Of a stretch of 64,000 nucleotides of DNA, positions 1 through 8,825 are shown piece by piece. Position 1 is the stretch's first letter. Every line of letters starts with the position of its first letter. Under the pieces are notes generated by a model that saw only the letters and a list, made by a program, of their open reading frames with translations, was not told the origin of the DNA and made no database searches. Made by a program: the position numbers and the translations under genes. The stretch is from Paraburkholderia graminis C4D1M (GTDB lineage: Bacteria > Pseudomonadota > Gammaproteobacteria > Burkholderiales > Burkholderiaceae), in the NCBI RefSeq assembly GCF_000172415.1, contig NZ_ABLD01000014.1, forward strand, positions 1 to 64,000, written 5' to 3'.

Positions 1-111
1 GCTGCTCGACACGAGGCGCAGCACGCGCACCGCGTTTCCGCCGACGAAACCGCCCGCCCCGAAACGACGCCTGTTCAACCCCTCGCCACCAAACTGGACC
101 ACGCCGCGTGA
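1..111 (+). CDS. C-terminal end of an unidentified upstream gene (possibly Ada-type alkyltransferase)
   Basis: Frame 1 is open from the window edge to a TGA at 109-111 and encodes 36 residues with high GC3, as expected for a real reading frame here. The stop overlaps the GTG start of alkA in a GTGA arrangement, the usual sign of translational coupling. No domain survives in this tail. Because the next gene is AlkA, an Ada-like regulator/methyltransferase is a natural guess, but that is inference from context only. The sequence upstream of the window would settle it. Confidence 0.45.
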   Translation, partial: AARHEAQHAHRVSADETARPETTPVQPLATKLDHAA

Positions 112-1025
112 GCACGCTCGACGACGCTGCAACTCTTGAACTCCCGTACAAAGCGCCGTTCGACTGGCGGCGCCTGCTGCGCTTTTTCAGCGGACGCGCG
201 ACGCCCGGCGTCGAGACCGTCGAAGACGGCGCGTATCGCCGCGCGATCGAATGGGCCGGCGACAGCGGCACGCTCAGCGTGCGCGAGCATCCGCGCAAGC
301 GCTGTCTGGTGGCGAGCATCGAAGGCCCGGTGAGCCGTCACGCCGACGCGCTCGCCGCGCCGATTGCAAAGATGTTCGATCTGCGCGCCGATCCGAAGAA
401 GATCGGCGCCGCGCTCGCCGCGGACCCCTGGCTTGCGCCGCTGATCGACGCCGCGCCCGGCTTGCGCGTGCCGGGCGCGTGGTCGGGCTTCGAACTGGTG
501 GTGCGCGCGATTGTCGGCCAGCAAATCAGCGTGAAGGGGGCGACCACTATCATCGGACGATTGGTGCAGCGGGCGGGCGAGCGTATCGACGGGCATCCGC
601 ATGACAACACGGCGTGGCGTTTTCCGACGCCCGAAGCGCTGGCAGCCGTCGACCTCGCGCAAATCGGCATGCCGGGCAAGCGCGTGGCCGCGCTGCAAGG
701 CTTCGCGCACGCGGTCGCGACGGGCGATGTGCCGCTCGACAGCGCCACGGCGGACGCAAGCGAACTGCGCGCGGCCTTGCTCGCGCTGCCGGGCATCGGC
801 CCCTGGACGGTCGAGTATGTCGCGATGCGCGCGTGGCGCGACCCCGACGCCTGGCCCGCGTGGGATCTCGTGCTGATGCAGTCGATCTGCGCGCGCGACC
901 CGTCGCTCGTGCGGCCCACGCAGCAGCGCACGCGCACCGACGCTTGGCGCCCGTGGCGCGCTTATGCGGCGATGCATCTGTGGAACGAGGTGGCGGATCG
1001 GGCCGGGGCCGCGCGCGGCGGTTAG
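108..1025 (+). CDS. alkA: DNA-3-methyladenine glycosylase II (AlkA family)
   Basis: This base-excision repair enzyme removes alkylated purines from DNA in the cytoplasm. The 305-residue protein begins with the AlkA N-terminal domain (around residues 10-90) and continues into a helix-hairpin-helix DNA glycosylase fold. The hairpin LPGIGPW lies at residues 227-233 and the catalytic aspartate of the HhH-GPD signature is Asp253 in PAWDLVL. The start is GTG, chosen because it overlaps the stop of the preceding frame and falls just before the conserved LPYKAPFDW segment. The frame is open further upstream, but that part has poorer codon usage. In some relatives AlkA is fused to an Ada/AraC module; here the two frames appear separate. 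Confidence 0.88.
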   Translation: MSTLDDAATLELPYKAPFDWRRLLRFFSGRATPGVETVEDGAYRRAIEWAGDSGTLSVREHPRKRCLVASIEGPVSRHADALAAPIAKMFDLRADPKKIGAALAADPWLAPLIDAAPGLRVPGAWSGFELVVRAIVGQQISVKGATTIIGRLVQRAGERIDGHPHDNTAWRFPTPEALAAVDLAQIGMPGKRVAALQGFAHAVATGDVPLDSATADASELRAALLALPGIGPWTVEYVAMRAWRDPDAWPAWDLVLMQSICARDPSLVRPTQQRTRTDAWRPWRAYAAMHLWNEVADRAGAARGG

Positions 1026-1343
1026 TGCTCGCGAGCTAGCCGTCTAAGGCGAAGGTGGCGACACGCCATGCCGTGTCGCCACGCTCACTAAAAAAACGCG
1101 GCTGCAATGGCCGCAATAACCTGGAATCCGTGTGGCCAAATCCGCGAATCCGGCGTGAAAACAGACCGGCCAACAGACGCCCCGGCGGCCTGCAATCGCC
1201 CGCCGAAGCGGCCTCAAGCAGGCGCGGTGGCGAGATGTTAAAGTGCCCGCTACTGAAAATTCCGCCGAACGTTGTCAACCGCAACATGCTGCCCGCGAGC
1301 AGCCAGGCGGCACATGGCGGCCGACAACGCCCGACTCGCATCA
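1026..1343. other. Intergenic region alkA-gshA with a hairpin
   Basis: No gene is seen in these 318 bases. A perfect 11-bp inverted repeat lies at 1055-1065 and 1072-1082 (arm GTGGCGACACG) with a 6-nt loop. It could end alkA transcription, but it lacks a following T-run (an A-run follows instead), so an intrinsic terminator is not supported. Confidence 0.5.
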
Positions 1344-2959
1344 ATGCCAAACACGACCTCATCCCGCACGACCGACGCGTTCCTGCACCGCCTGTCCGTG
1401 CTGACTTCAGGGCCGCAGCGCGACGCGCTGCTACGCGGCCTGCGCGGCATCGAAAGAGAAAGCCTGCGCGTGACGCACGAGGGCCAGCTCGCGTTGACGC
1501 CGCATCCGCGCGCGCTCGGTTCGGCGCTTACGCATCCTTCGCTGACCACCGACTATTCCGAAGCGCTAATCGAACTGATCACGCCCGCCGAGCACGACGT
1601 CGCGCTCACGCTCGAGAAGCTCGACACGCTGCATCGTTTCGTCTACGCGAACCTCGGCGACGAGATTCTGTGGAATAACTCGATGCCGGGCCTGCTGCCC
1701 GACACCGATGAAGGCATTCCGATCGCGGATTACGGCTCGTCGAACATCGGCAAGCTGAAGTACGTGTACCGCATCGGCCTCGCGCTACGCTACGGGCGCA
1801 CGATGCAATGCATCGCGGGCATTCACTACAACTATTCGCTGAACGAAGAAGTGTGGCGGCTCCTGCACGCGGAGCAGCAATCCACCGCGAACGCGGTCGA
1901 TTTTCAGTCCGACCGTTACCTCGCGCTGATCCGCAATTTCCGCCGCACGAACTGGCTGCTGATGTACCTGTTCGGCGCGTCGCCCGCGCTCGACCGCCGC
2001 TTCTTGCGCGAGCGCAAACATACGCTCGAAACCTTCGACGCCGACACGTTGTATCGCCCGTATGCGACCAGCCTGCGCATGAGCGATCTCGGCTACTCGA
2101 ACACCACCGCGCAAGCCGCGCTGCACGCCGACTACGACACGCTGCCCGGTTATCTCGACGCGCTCGCGAAGGCGGTTAGCCAGCCGTATCCTGCGTACGA
2201 GGCAATCGGCACGCAGCGCGACGGCGAGTGGGTGCAGATCAACACCAACGTATTGCAGATCGAAAACGAGTTTTATTCGACGATCCGTCCGAAGCGCGTC
2301 ACGTATCCCGGCGAACGGCCGCTGCATGCGCTCGCCGCGCGCGGCGTGCAATACGTCGAAGTGCGCTGCATGGACATCGATCCTTTCGAGCCGGTCGGTA
2401 TTTCGCTCGAAACGTCGCGCTTTCTCGACGCCTATCTGCTCGTGTGTGCGCTCGACGACGCGCGCCGCTGCCGCCGCCCGCGTATTGCGAGGCGAACCAG
2501 AACTTCGCGCGCGTGACGACCGAAGGGCGCAAGCCTGGCCTGGAACTCACGCGCGACGGGCAGACCATCGCGATGACTGAATGGGCCGACGAACTGTTCG
2601 TCAAGATCGAAGCGGCCGCCGCCGCGCTCGACGCGCTCAACGGCGGCGACGCGCATGCGCGCTCGGTTGCGGTTCAGCGCGCGAAGCTGGCGGATGCGTC
2701 GCTGACGCCGTCCGCACGCGTATTGCAGACCATGCGCGAGAAGCAGCAGAGCTTCCTCGAATTCGGTCTTGAACAGAGCGAAGCGCATGCGGCGCACTTC
2801 CGCGCGCGTCCGCTGCCTGCAGACGTGGCAAAGGAGTTTGAGGAGCTGGCCACGCAATCGCTGGACGAGCAGGCGAAACTCGAGCGGGAAGAAGTGGGCT
2901 CGTTCGATGCGTTCGTCGCCGCTTATCGGGCTTATACGTTGAACCGCTTCAGCGTGTGA
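1344..2959 (+). pseudogene. gshA: Glutamate-cysteine ligase, frameshifted
   Basis: GshA makes gamma-glutamylcysteine from glutamate and cysteine with ATP, the first step of glutathione synthesis. The protein is recognisable from an ATG at 1344 (MPNTTSS) through the core motifs RGIERE, WNNSMPGLLP, IAGIHYNYS and QIENEFYS to LLVCALDD. The frame then shifts at about 2460-2465, where an extra GC dinucleotide in a GCGCGC run breaks translation. Homology resumes two bases over as APLPPPAYCEANQNFARV and runs to TGA at 2959. Removing two bases would give about 537 residues, the normal length of this family. As it stands the first frame stops at 2516 after 390 residues, the last 17 or so out of frame. 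Either a real mutation or a sequencing/assembly error in a GC repeat is possible. Confidence 0.85.
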
Positions 2960-3095
2960 GCGAAGCGGCTGCCGCATCGGCACGCATCGGTAAATTGTCC
3001 ACGCATTTGCACGTTTCTCTGATCTGAAGGAAACACCCTCTACACGACGCGGTCCAAACTGATAGGACACGCTAACAAGAGGGAGGATCAACGTG

Positions 3096-3623
3096 ATGAA
3101 GCAACGTCTGTTGTCCGTACTGTGCGTTACCGCAGCTGCCGTTGCCGCGACCGCATGCTCTACGCAGGGACAAGTCGATCCCGACGTCATGCAGATCGCC
3201 ACCACGCCGCTGACCTGTTCGAGCAAGGCCGAGTGCGACCTCTGGTGGCAGCGCGCGCAAACGTGGGTCGCGAATAACTCGAAGTACAAGATCGAAGCCG
3301 CGACCAGCACGCTGATCCAGACCGCCGGCCCCGACGGCGGCAAGCGCGCGCTCGCCTACCAGATCACCCGCACGCAGAATCCGGACGGCACCGCGACGAT
3401 CGGCTTCGCCGCGCATTGTGACGGCTCGCTCGGCTGCAAGCCGAACCCGTGGGAAGCGGGCGCGGACTTCAAGCAATATGTGCGCGGCACGCCAGCAGGC
3501 ACACAGGGAACCGATGCCAAGCCGGCGCAGCCCGCGTCCGCCGCAGCGCATCCCGCCCTGCATCCCGATATGCAGCAAGGACAGTCGGTCACGCCATCCA
3601 CTGGCGAAGCCGTGAGTCAGTGA
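3096..3623 (+). CDS. Small predicted lipoprotein of unknown function
   Basis: The 175-residue product starts with a signal peptide (MKQRLLSVLCVTAAAVAATAC) whose ATAC motif, with Cys at residue 21, fits a lipobox. The mature protein should therefore be anchored to a membrane facing the periplasm. It contains several cysteines (CSSKAECDLWW, HCDGSLGC) that could form disulfides and ends in a low-complexity Ala/Pro/His/Gln tail. The ATG at 3096 follows a strong GGGAGGA ribosome site at 3081-3087; a GTG directly before it is an alternative start. I do not recognise a named family. It stands alone between gshA and the convergent efflux gene. Confidence 0.75.
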   Translation: MKQRLLSVLCVTAAAVAATACSTQGQVDPDVMQIATTPLTCSSKAECDLWWQRAQTWVANNSKYKIEAATSTLIQTAGPDGGKRALAYQITRTQNPDGTATIGFAAHCDGSLGCKPNPWEAGADFKQYVRGTPAGTQGTDAKPAQPASAAAHPALHPDMQQGQSVTPSTGEAVSQ

Positions 3624-3642
3624 GCGCCGCGTTGCGCGCCGC

Positions 3643-5241
3643 TCAATGCCCCATCGACGGACCGACGCCTTTGCGCGGCTTCGTGATCCACACGAGCACG
3701 GCAAGCACGAGGAAGCCCGCGCACGAAATGCGGAAGAAGTCGTTGGTGGCCAGCATATAGGCCTGCGCGGTCACCACCTGGTTGAGCTGCGCCGTGATGC
3801 TGTCGCCGGAAAGGCCGGCGCCGGCCAGCGCACTCGTGTACGCGTTCGTGTTCGCCGTGTAGACGTTGACGTTATCGACCAGCATCGCGTGATGGCGAAT
3901 CGTGTCGTTCTCCCAATACGTCGTGCTGATGGCGGTGCCGATTGCGCCGGACAAGGTCCGGAAAAAGTTCGATAAGCCCGAGGCGCTCGCGAGCCGATCG
4001 TCCGACACGCTCGAGAGCGTGATGGTCGTCATCGGCACGAAGAAGCAGGCCACGCCGATGCCTTGCACGAGGCGCGGCCAGATCACGTGATTGAACGGCA
4101 CGTCGAGCGTGAAGGTCGAGTTCCAGAACGACACGAACGCAAACACGATGAACGCGAAGCTCGCGATCACCCGCAGATTCAGCCGGTGCATGTTCTTGCC
4201 GATCATCGGCGAGAGGAACAGCGCGAGGATGCCGACCGGCGCGGTGGCGAGACCGGCGAGGCCCGCCGTGTAACCCATCACCGTTTGCAGCCACAGCGGA
4301 AAAATCACCACCGAGCCGAAGAACGCCATGAAGCCGAACGAGATGATCAGCACGCCGAGCGCGAAATTGCGGTCCTTAAAGAGCGATAAATCGACGACCG
4401 GCTCTTTCTCGGTCATCTCCCAGACGAGCATGAACGCAATCGAAATCACCGCGATCACCGCGAGCGTCACGATGAACGTGGAGTTGAACCAGTCGCGATC
4501 CTTGCCGAGGTCGAGCACCATCTGGAGACACGCCACGCCGATCACGAGCAGCGAGAGGCCGATCGCGTCGATACGCTGCTGCGTGGTTTTGGTCTCGCGC
4601 CCGCGCAACAGCACGAACGCGCAGGCCGCGGAGAAAAGGCCGATCGGCACGTTGATGTAGAAGATCCACGGCCAGGTGTAGTTGTCCGTGATGTAGCCGC
4701 CCATCACCGGGCCGAAGATCGGCGCGCAAATCACGGTCATCGCCCACAACCCCAACGCGAGCCCGCGTTTCTCGGGCGGATACGAGCGCATCAGAATGGT
4801 TTGCGACAGCGGGACCATCGGGCCGGACACAAGCCCTTGCACGAGCCGGAACAAGATCAGCGACTCGAAGTTGTGCGCGAAGCCGCACAGCGCTGAGGCG
4901 ATCGTGAAGAGCAGAACGGACAGCGTGAAGAGCCGCACTTCGCCGACGCGCCGCGCGAGCCAGCCCGTCAACGGAACCGCAATCGCCGAGGCCACCGAAT
5001 ACGACGAGATCACCCACGTGCCCTGACTGGTCGCCACGCCGAGGCTGCCGGAGATGGTCGGCACGGCGACGTTGGCAATCGACGTGTCCAGCACTTCCAT
5101 GAACGTGCCGAGCGCGAGCCCGACGGTCAGGAGCGCGAGCGCGCCGCCTTTGAGCGGCGCCGGCTCGGCCGCGGGCGGGGTGGCGGGCTGGTGTGCAGGT
5201 TGAGCTGCGGGTTCGTCAGCGTTGGAAGCCGTAGCGGCCAT
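3643..5241 (-). CDS. emrB: EmrB/QacA-type multidrug efflux pump (DHA2 family, MFS)
   Basis: This inner-membrane proton-drug antiporter of the major facilitator superfamily has 532 residues with the 14-helix pattern of the DHA2 branch. Visible signatures are LDTSIANVAVPTI in helix 1, GWLARRVGEVRLF (motif A) after helix 2 and GPVMGGYITDNYTWPWIF (motif C region) around helix 5. The N-terminus is an Ala/Pro-rich cytoplasmic extension. GAGGAG lies 8 nt before the ATG. It follows the MarR gene by 131 nt on the same strand, and that gap holds an 11-bp inverted repeat TTGTTTTACAA at 5336-5346 that could be a second regulator site. EmrB pumps normally work with a periplasmic EmrA adaptor, which is not encoded beside it. 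Confidence 0.9.
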   Translation of the reverse strand: MAATASNADEPAAQPAHQPATPPAAEPAPLKGGALALLTVGLALGTFMEVLDTSIANVAVPTISGSLGVATSQGTWVISSYSVASAIAVPLTGWLARRVGEVRLFTLSVLLFTIASALCGFAHNFESLILFRLVQGLVSGPMVPLSQTILMRSYPPEKRGLALGLWAMTVICAPIFGPVMGGYITDNYTWPWIFYINVPIGLFSAACAFVLLRGRETKTTQQRIDAIGLSLLVIGVACLQMVLDLGKDRDWFNSTFIVTLAVIAVISIAFMLVWEMTEKEPVVDLSLFKDRNFALGVLIISFGFMAFFGSVVIFPLWLQTVMGYTAGLAGLATAPVGILALFLSPMIGKNMHRLNLRVIASFAFIVFAFVSFWNSTFTLDVPFNHVIWPRLVQGIGVACFFVPMTTITLSSVSDDRLASASGLSNFFRTLSGAIGTAISTTYWENDTIRHHAMLVDNVNVYTANTNAYTSALAGAGLSGDSITAQLNQVVTAQAYMLATNDFFRISCAGFLVLAVLVWITKPRKGVGPSMGH

Positions 5242-5372
5242 GTGTTGTTCTCCTCAGCGCGGAAGTGTGTCGTGCCTGGCTTGTCGCGTTTCTCTGGGCA
5301 TTTGCATGCTGCATCACACTCTGCCCAGACAGATATTGTTTTACAACTGCGCCCCTAGAAGGCGCTCTGCGG

Positions 5373-5918
5373 TTAATGCTCGCCCTTCTCCGGCGATGAA
5401 TCGTCGGCCGTTGCGTCGCCGGGCGGCTCAGCCTCCGCACACAAGCCGCAGCCTGCGCTCGTCCCCGGGTCGATACCGTTGGCGATGAAACGGCTAAGCA
5501 GCTCGATCAGCGTCGCGAGGTCCGCGTCCGAGAAGCCGCGCAACTGCTGGTTCAGCACGGCCGCGCCGATGCCGGGCAACTGCTGCGCCGCTTCATGCCC
5601 TTGCGGCGTCAACTCCAGCTTGACCATCCGACGATCGGCGTCGCTACGCGTGCGCTGCAAAAAGCCTTTCTTTTCAAGGCGGTCCAGCAGACGGGTCATC
5701 GAGCCGCTGTCATAGGACATCACGCGCGACAACTCGAACGGCGTGTTCGCGCGCCCGGCAGCGAGCAACAGGATCACGCCGATCTGCTGCGCCGTCAGCC
5801 CCAGCGGCTTGACCGCGCGGTCGGTGCGCTCGACCAGCACGTTGCGCGCTTTCGACAGGTAGTAGCCGAGACTCGTATCGAGCCGGATCTCGTCCGCTTT
5901 GTAGGGGCCGTCAGTCAT
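5373..5918 (-). CDS. MarR-family transcriptional regulator of the efflux genes
   Basis: This is a winged helix-turn-helix repressor of the MarR/EmrR type. The core runs from YYLSKARNVLVERTDRAVKP through the recognition region FELSRVMSYDSGSMTRLLD to the wing KKGFLQRTRSDADRRMVKLELT. The C-terminus is an acidic tail with Cys residues (CGLCAEAE), not typical of the family. I chose the ATG at 5918 (MTDGPYKADE), giving 181 residues, since it starts at the conserved domain; an in-frame start 63 bases upstream is also open. Its promoter overlaps the divergent promoter for the small membrane protein and outer-membrane gene, so one bound repressor could control both arms. The likely role, control of emrB and the NodT gene in response to drugs, is inferred from position. 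Confidence 0.85.
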   Translation of the reverse strand: MTDGPYKADEIRLDTSLGYYLSKARNVLVERTDRAVKPLGLTAQQIGVILLLAAGRANTPFELSRVMSYDSGSMTRLLDRLEKKGFLQRTRSDADRRMVKLELTPQGHEAAQQLPGIGAAVLNQQLRGFSDADLATLIELLSRFIANGIDPGTSAGCGLCAEAEPPGDATADDSSPEKGEH

Positions 5919-6001
5919 TTGGGTACAGGGACATTGCAGCAGACGCACATTCTGGACACGCGCGACACCGAAAAACAACAACGCGGCCGCGCATCGCGCA
6001 C

Positions 6002-6036
6002 AGTATCTTGAAATTTACTTGCATAGTCAATATTAT
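6002..6036. promoter_or_regulatory. Overlapping divergent sigma-70 promoters with a MarR-like operator
   Basis: On the plus strand TTGAAA (6008-6013), a 17-nt spacer and TATTAT (6031-6036) form a near-consensus promoter toward the membrane protein and outer-membrane gene. On the minus strand TTGACT (6030-6025), 17 nt and GATACT (6007-6002) form one toward marR-emrB. The shared spacer contains the imperfect palindrome TTGCATAGTCAA at 6019-6030, well placed for a repressor that shuts both promoters. Confidence 0.75.
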
Positions 6037-6135
6037 ATTAAGCAACGAGTTACGCGATCCGCGCCACCCGAGACTATGTTCTGACCGCTTTTTTTGTCCG
6101 CCGCCAGGCCGGCGTGACCCAAGGATGTCCCTCCC

Positions 6136-6561
6136 ATGCTGTACCTGAAAAATACCCTCGGCGGCCTCAGCCGCTCTCTGACCGATTCCGCTTTGCACAG
6201 CTTCCAGGGCCCGCATCGCTGGTGGAAGCTCGCGTTGTTCGCCGTGCTGTTCGTGCTGCCCGGCGGATCGGTGGGAGTCGCGGTGTTGGCGTGGTTCGAG
6301 CATCGTCGGGCGCGCAAGGGTTTGAAGGGCATCGCGGACATCAAAGGTGCGAAGGCGGTGTCGGTGGACAGCGCGGCGGCGCTCGCGAACGCGGCAAGCG
6401 TGTCAGGCGTTAAGAGCGCGGCACCTGTCATCGCCCACGGCGCGGCAAGCGCCTGCCAGTCGCGCGGCGAAGCACCGTGCCGGGCCGCAGCCGGCAAGCT
6501 CGCGCGCAAGACGACATCGACGGAATCGCGGGTCGATTCGCGCACCGACGCCCGCGTTTGA
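6136..6561 (+). CDS. Small single-pass membrane protein, unknown function
   Basis: A 141-residue protein with one clear hydrophobic segment (about residues 31-53, LALFAVLFVLPGGSVGVAVL) preceded by an amphipathic N-terminus and followed by a basic stretch (EHRRARKGLKG), so the tail probably lies in the cytoplasm. The C-terminal half is Ala/Ser-rich, low complexity and basic. AAGGA lies 11 nt before the ATG. It is the first gene after the rightward divergent promoter and precedes the NodT-type gene by 178 nt, so the two may be co-transcribed. I do not recognise a family, and a role in the efflux unit is only suggested by position. Confidence 0.55.
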   Translation: MLYLKNTLGGLSRSLTDSALHSFQGPHRWWKLALFAVLFVLPGGSVGVAVLAWFEHRRARKGLKGIADIKGAKAVSVDSAAALANAASVSGVKSAAPVIAHGAASACQSRGEAPCRAAAGKLARKTTSTESRVDSRTDARV

Positions 6562-6739
6562 ACGGCAGCCAGTAACGGCGCGTAACCTTCGCGACACCGT
6601 CAGTAACACACCTTCGTCGCTGCCCGCATTAACCTTTCTGTTTCCCGCGCCCAGCGGGCTCATACGCTAACATGCCGGCACATCGTAGGCCGGCGCCGTC
6701 CGTCATTGGCGGCGTCGTGGCGTCCAGAAGGAAAAATGC

Positions 6740-8323
6740 ATGCAGTCTGACCGAACCTCGTCCGCGCGGACCTATGCGCCTCGCGTCCTGACCCTCGCCG
6801 TCGCGCTGGCCGCCGCGGGCCTCGTCGCAGCCTGCGCGGTCGGCCCCGACTACCAGCGCCCCGCCGCCGAGATTCCGGCTTCATACAAGGAAGCCGCGCG
6901 CGGCTGGAAAGTCGCGCAACCGGCGGATCACGAGGACCGCGGCGCGTGGTGGACGATCTACCAGGACCCGCAACTCGATGCGCTCGAAGACAAGCTGAAC
7001 GCCGCCAATCAGACCATCGCGCAATTTGCGGCCGCCTATCGGCAGGCTCGCGCGCTGGTCGGCGAGGCGCGCGCGGCATACTTCCCGACCCTCGGTTTGT
7101 CGGCGGGCGCGACGCGCTCGGGCAGCGGTGCTTCGTCGAGTACGCGATCGACGAGCGTCAGCCGCTCAGGCGTCAGCAACAGCTATGACCTGCAACTCGA
7201 CGCTAGCTGGGAGCCCGACCTGTGGGGCTCCGTGGGCCGCTCGGTGAATGCGCAGAAGGCCGGCCAGCAAGGCGCCGCCGCCGATCTGGCGAACGCGCGG
7301 CTGTCCGCGCAGGCCACGCTTGCGCAGACGTATTTCGCGCTGCGCGCGCTCGACGCAAATCAGAAACTGCTGGACGAAACCGTCGCCGCCTATCAGCGCT
7401 CGCTGCAACTCACGCAGAACCAGTACGCCGCGGGCGTGGCCGCGCGTTCGGACGTGATCCAGGCGCAAACGCAACTGCAATCGGCGCAGGCATCCGCGAT
7501 CGACAACGGCGTGCAGCGCGCGCAGGACGAACACGCGATCGCGGTGCTCGTCGGCGAACCGGCCTCCACCTTCTCGATCCCGCCGATGCCGCTCACCGCC
7601 ACGCCGCCCGCCGTGCCCGCGCAAATGCCGTCCGCGCTGCTGGAGCGGCGGCCGGACATCGCTTCCGCCGAGCGCAAGGCTGCGGCGGCCAACGAGCAGA
7701 TCGGCATCGCCATCGCCGCGTTCTTTCCGTCGCTGACGCTGTCGGCGAGCGGCGGTTTCGAAAGCTCGGTGTTCTCGCAATTGCTGACGGCGCCGTCGCG
7801 CTTCTGGACGGTCGGCCCGCAACTCGCGGCGACGCTCTTCGACGCGGGCCTGCGCCGCGCCCAAACCGAAGCAGCGCGCGCCGCCTATGACCAGAACGTC
7901 GCCACCTATCGTCAGACGGTGCTGACGGCGTTTCAGGACGTCGAAGACAATCTCGCGTCCCAGCGCATCCTCGAACGGGAAATCGTGGTGCAGCAGCAGG
8001 CGGTGGAGTCGGCGCGCCAGGCGCTTGCCATCGTGACGAACGAATACAAGGCGGGCACGGTCGGTTATGTCAACGTGCTGACCGCGCAGACCACGGCGTT
8101 CACGGCCGAGCAGAAGCTGCAAACCATCGCGGGGCAGCGGATGGTGTCGTCGGTCGGGCTGGTGAAAGCGCTGGGCGGCGGCTGGGATGTATCGCAGATG
8201 AACCGGGAAACGGGTGGGGTGGCGGCGCCGGAGCCGGCGTCGGCGGCGGCGGCGACGCCTGTCGCGCAGGGAGGAGTTGCGCAGACGGCGACGTCCGCGC
8301 AGATGCAAGCGCAAAGCAAATAG
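6740..8323 (+). CDS. Outer-membrane efflux lipoprotein (NodT/OprM family)
   Basis: This is a trimeric outer-membrane channel component of tripartite drug efflux. The N-terminal signal ends in LVAAC with Cys32 as lipidation site, followed by the family hallmark AVGPDYQRP. The repeated OEP domains show WEPDLWGSVGRSV, the ERRPDIASAERK motif and ATLFDAGLRRAQTEAARA near the second repeat. At 527 residues it is slightly long because of an Ala-rich C-terminal tail. AAGGAA lies just upstream of the ATG. The partner pump is probably the divergent EmrB protein. The gene after it in comparable loci is commonly an HlyD/EmrA adaptor, but here a terminator and a repeat tract follow instead. Confidence 0.9.
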   Translation: MQSDRTSSARTYAPRVLTLAVALAAAGLVAACAVGPDYQRPAAEIPASYKEAARGWKVAQPADHEDRGAWWTIYQDPQLDALEDKLNAANQTIAQFAAAYRQARALVGEARAAYFPTLGLSAGATRSGSGASSSTRSTSVSRSGVSNSYDLQLDASWEPDLWGSVGRSVNAQKAGQQGAAADLANARLSAQATLAQTYFALRALDANQKLLDETVAAYQRSLQLTQNQYAAGVAARSDVIQAQTQLQSAQASAIDNGVQRAQDEHAIAVLVGEPASTFSIPPMPLTATPPAVPAQMPSALLERRPDIASAERKAAAANEQIGIAIAAFFPSLTLSASGGFESSVFSQLLTAPSRFWTVGPQLAATLFDAGLRRAQTEAARAAYDQNVATYRQTVLTAFQDVEDNLASQRILEREIVVQQQAVESARQALAIVTNEYKAGTVGYVNVLTAQTTAFTAEQKLQTIAGQRMVSSVGLVKALGGGWDVSQMNRETGGVAAPEPASAAAATPVAQGGVAQTATSAQMQAQSK

Positions 8324-8372
8324 GCGGGCGAGCGGGGCGCCGCGCGATACAGCGGCGTTCAAATGGGAAAGA

Positions 8373-8409
8373 GGCATAACGGGCCAACAAAACCCGTCAT
8401 GCCTTTTTT
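8373..8409 (+). terminator. Rho-independent terminator after the outer-membrane efflux gene
   Basis: The arms GGCATAACGGG (8373-8383) and CCCGTCATGCC (8393-8403) pair with one internal A-C mismatch, and six T residues follow at 8404-8409. It lies 50 nt after the stop codon. Confidence 0.8.
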
Positions 8410-8437
8410 GCATCTAGCGCTGTACGAGCCGCCGCGG

Positions 8438-8815
8438 GTTCAACTCGACATGCGAGCGGCAACGTTCAGCCGCTCGTTTTGCCGCCAGCTTAAAACGCCG
8501 CTCGGCGGCTTTCTCAGCACCCGCGCCGCGCATCCGCCCGTCGAACTCGATGTGCGAGCGACAACGTTGACCAGTTTGGTTTGCCGCTAGCTCGAAGGCG
8601 CCGCTCCGCGCGTTGCAGCATCCACGCGACGCATCTGCGGGTCCAGCTCGAGGTGTGAGAGACATCCTCGACAATCTCGTTTTGCCACTAGCTCAAAACG
8701 CGCTGCGCGTCCGCGCGTCAAACTAACGCGCGAGCGGCAGCAACGCGACGACCGCATCCCCTTTTGCCGCGACTTCAAAAGCACCGAACGGCGCGGTCTA
8801 TCACCACCCGCGCCA
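8438..8815. repeat. Four-copy degenerate tandem repeat, unit about 100 bp
   Basis: The 500-base gap between the convergent efflux gene and gspN is largely filled by diverged copies starting near 8438, 8541, 8641 and 8716. Each copy begins with a form of TCAACTCGACATGCGAGCG and then has TTTTGCCGCCAGCTTAAAACG or a close variant about 40 nt later. The third copy is shorter. Reading the minus strand gives a repeated peptide around RCRSHIEFD and CRSHVELNP, but no start or ribosome site supports a gene. I see no other feature in this gap apart from the terminator. Confidence 0.7.
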
Positions 8816-8825
8816 CCCACCCACC

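Noticed and set aside
1055..1082. 11-bp perfect hairpin after alkA as intrinsic terminator
   Set aside because: The run that follows is A, not T, on the plus strand, and no leftward gene ends here.
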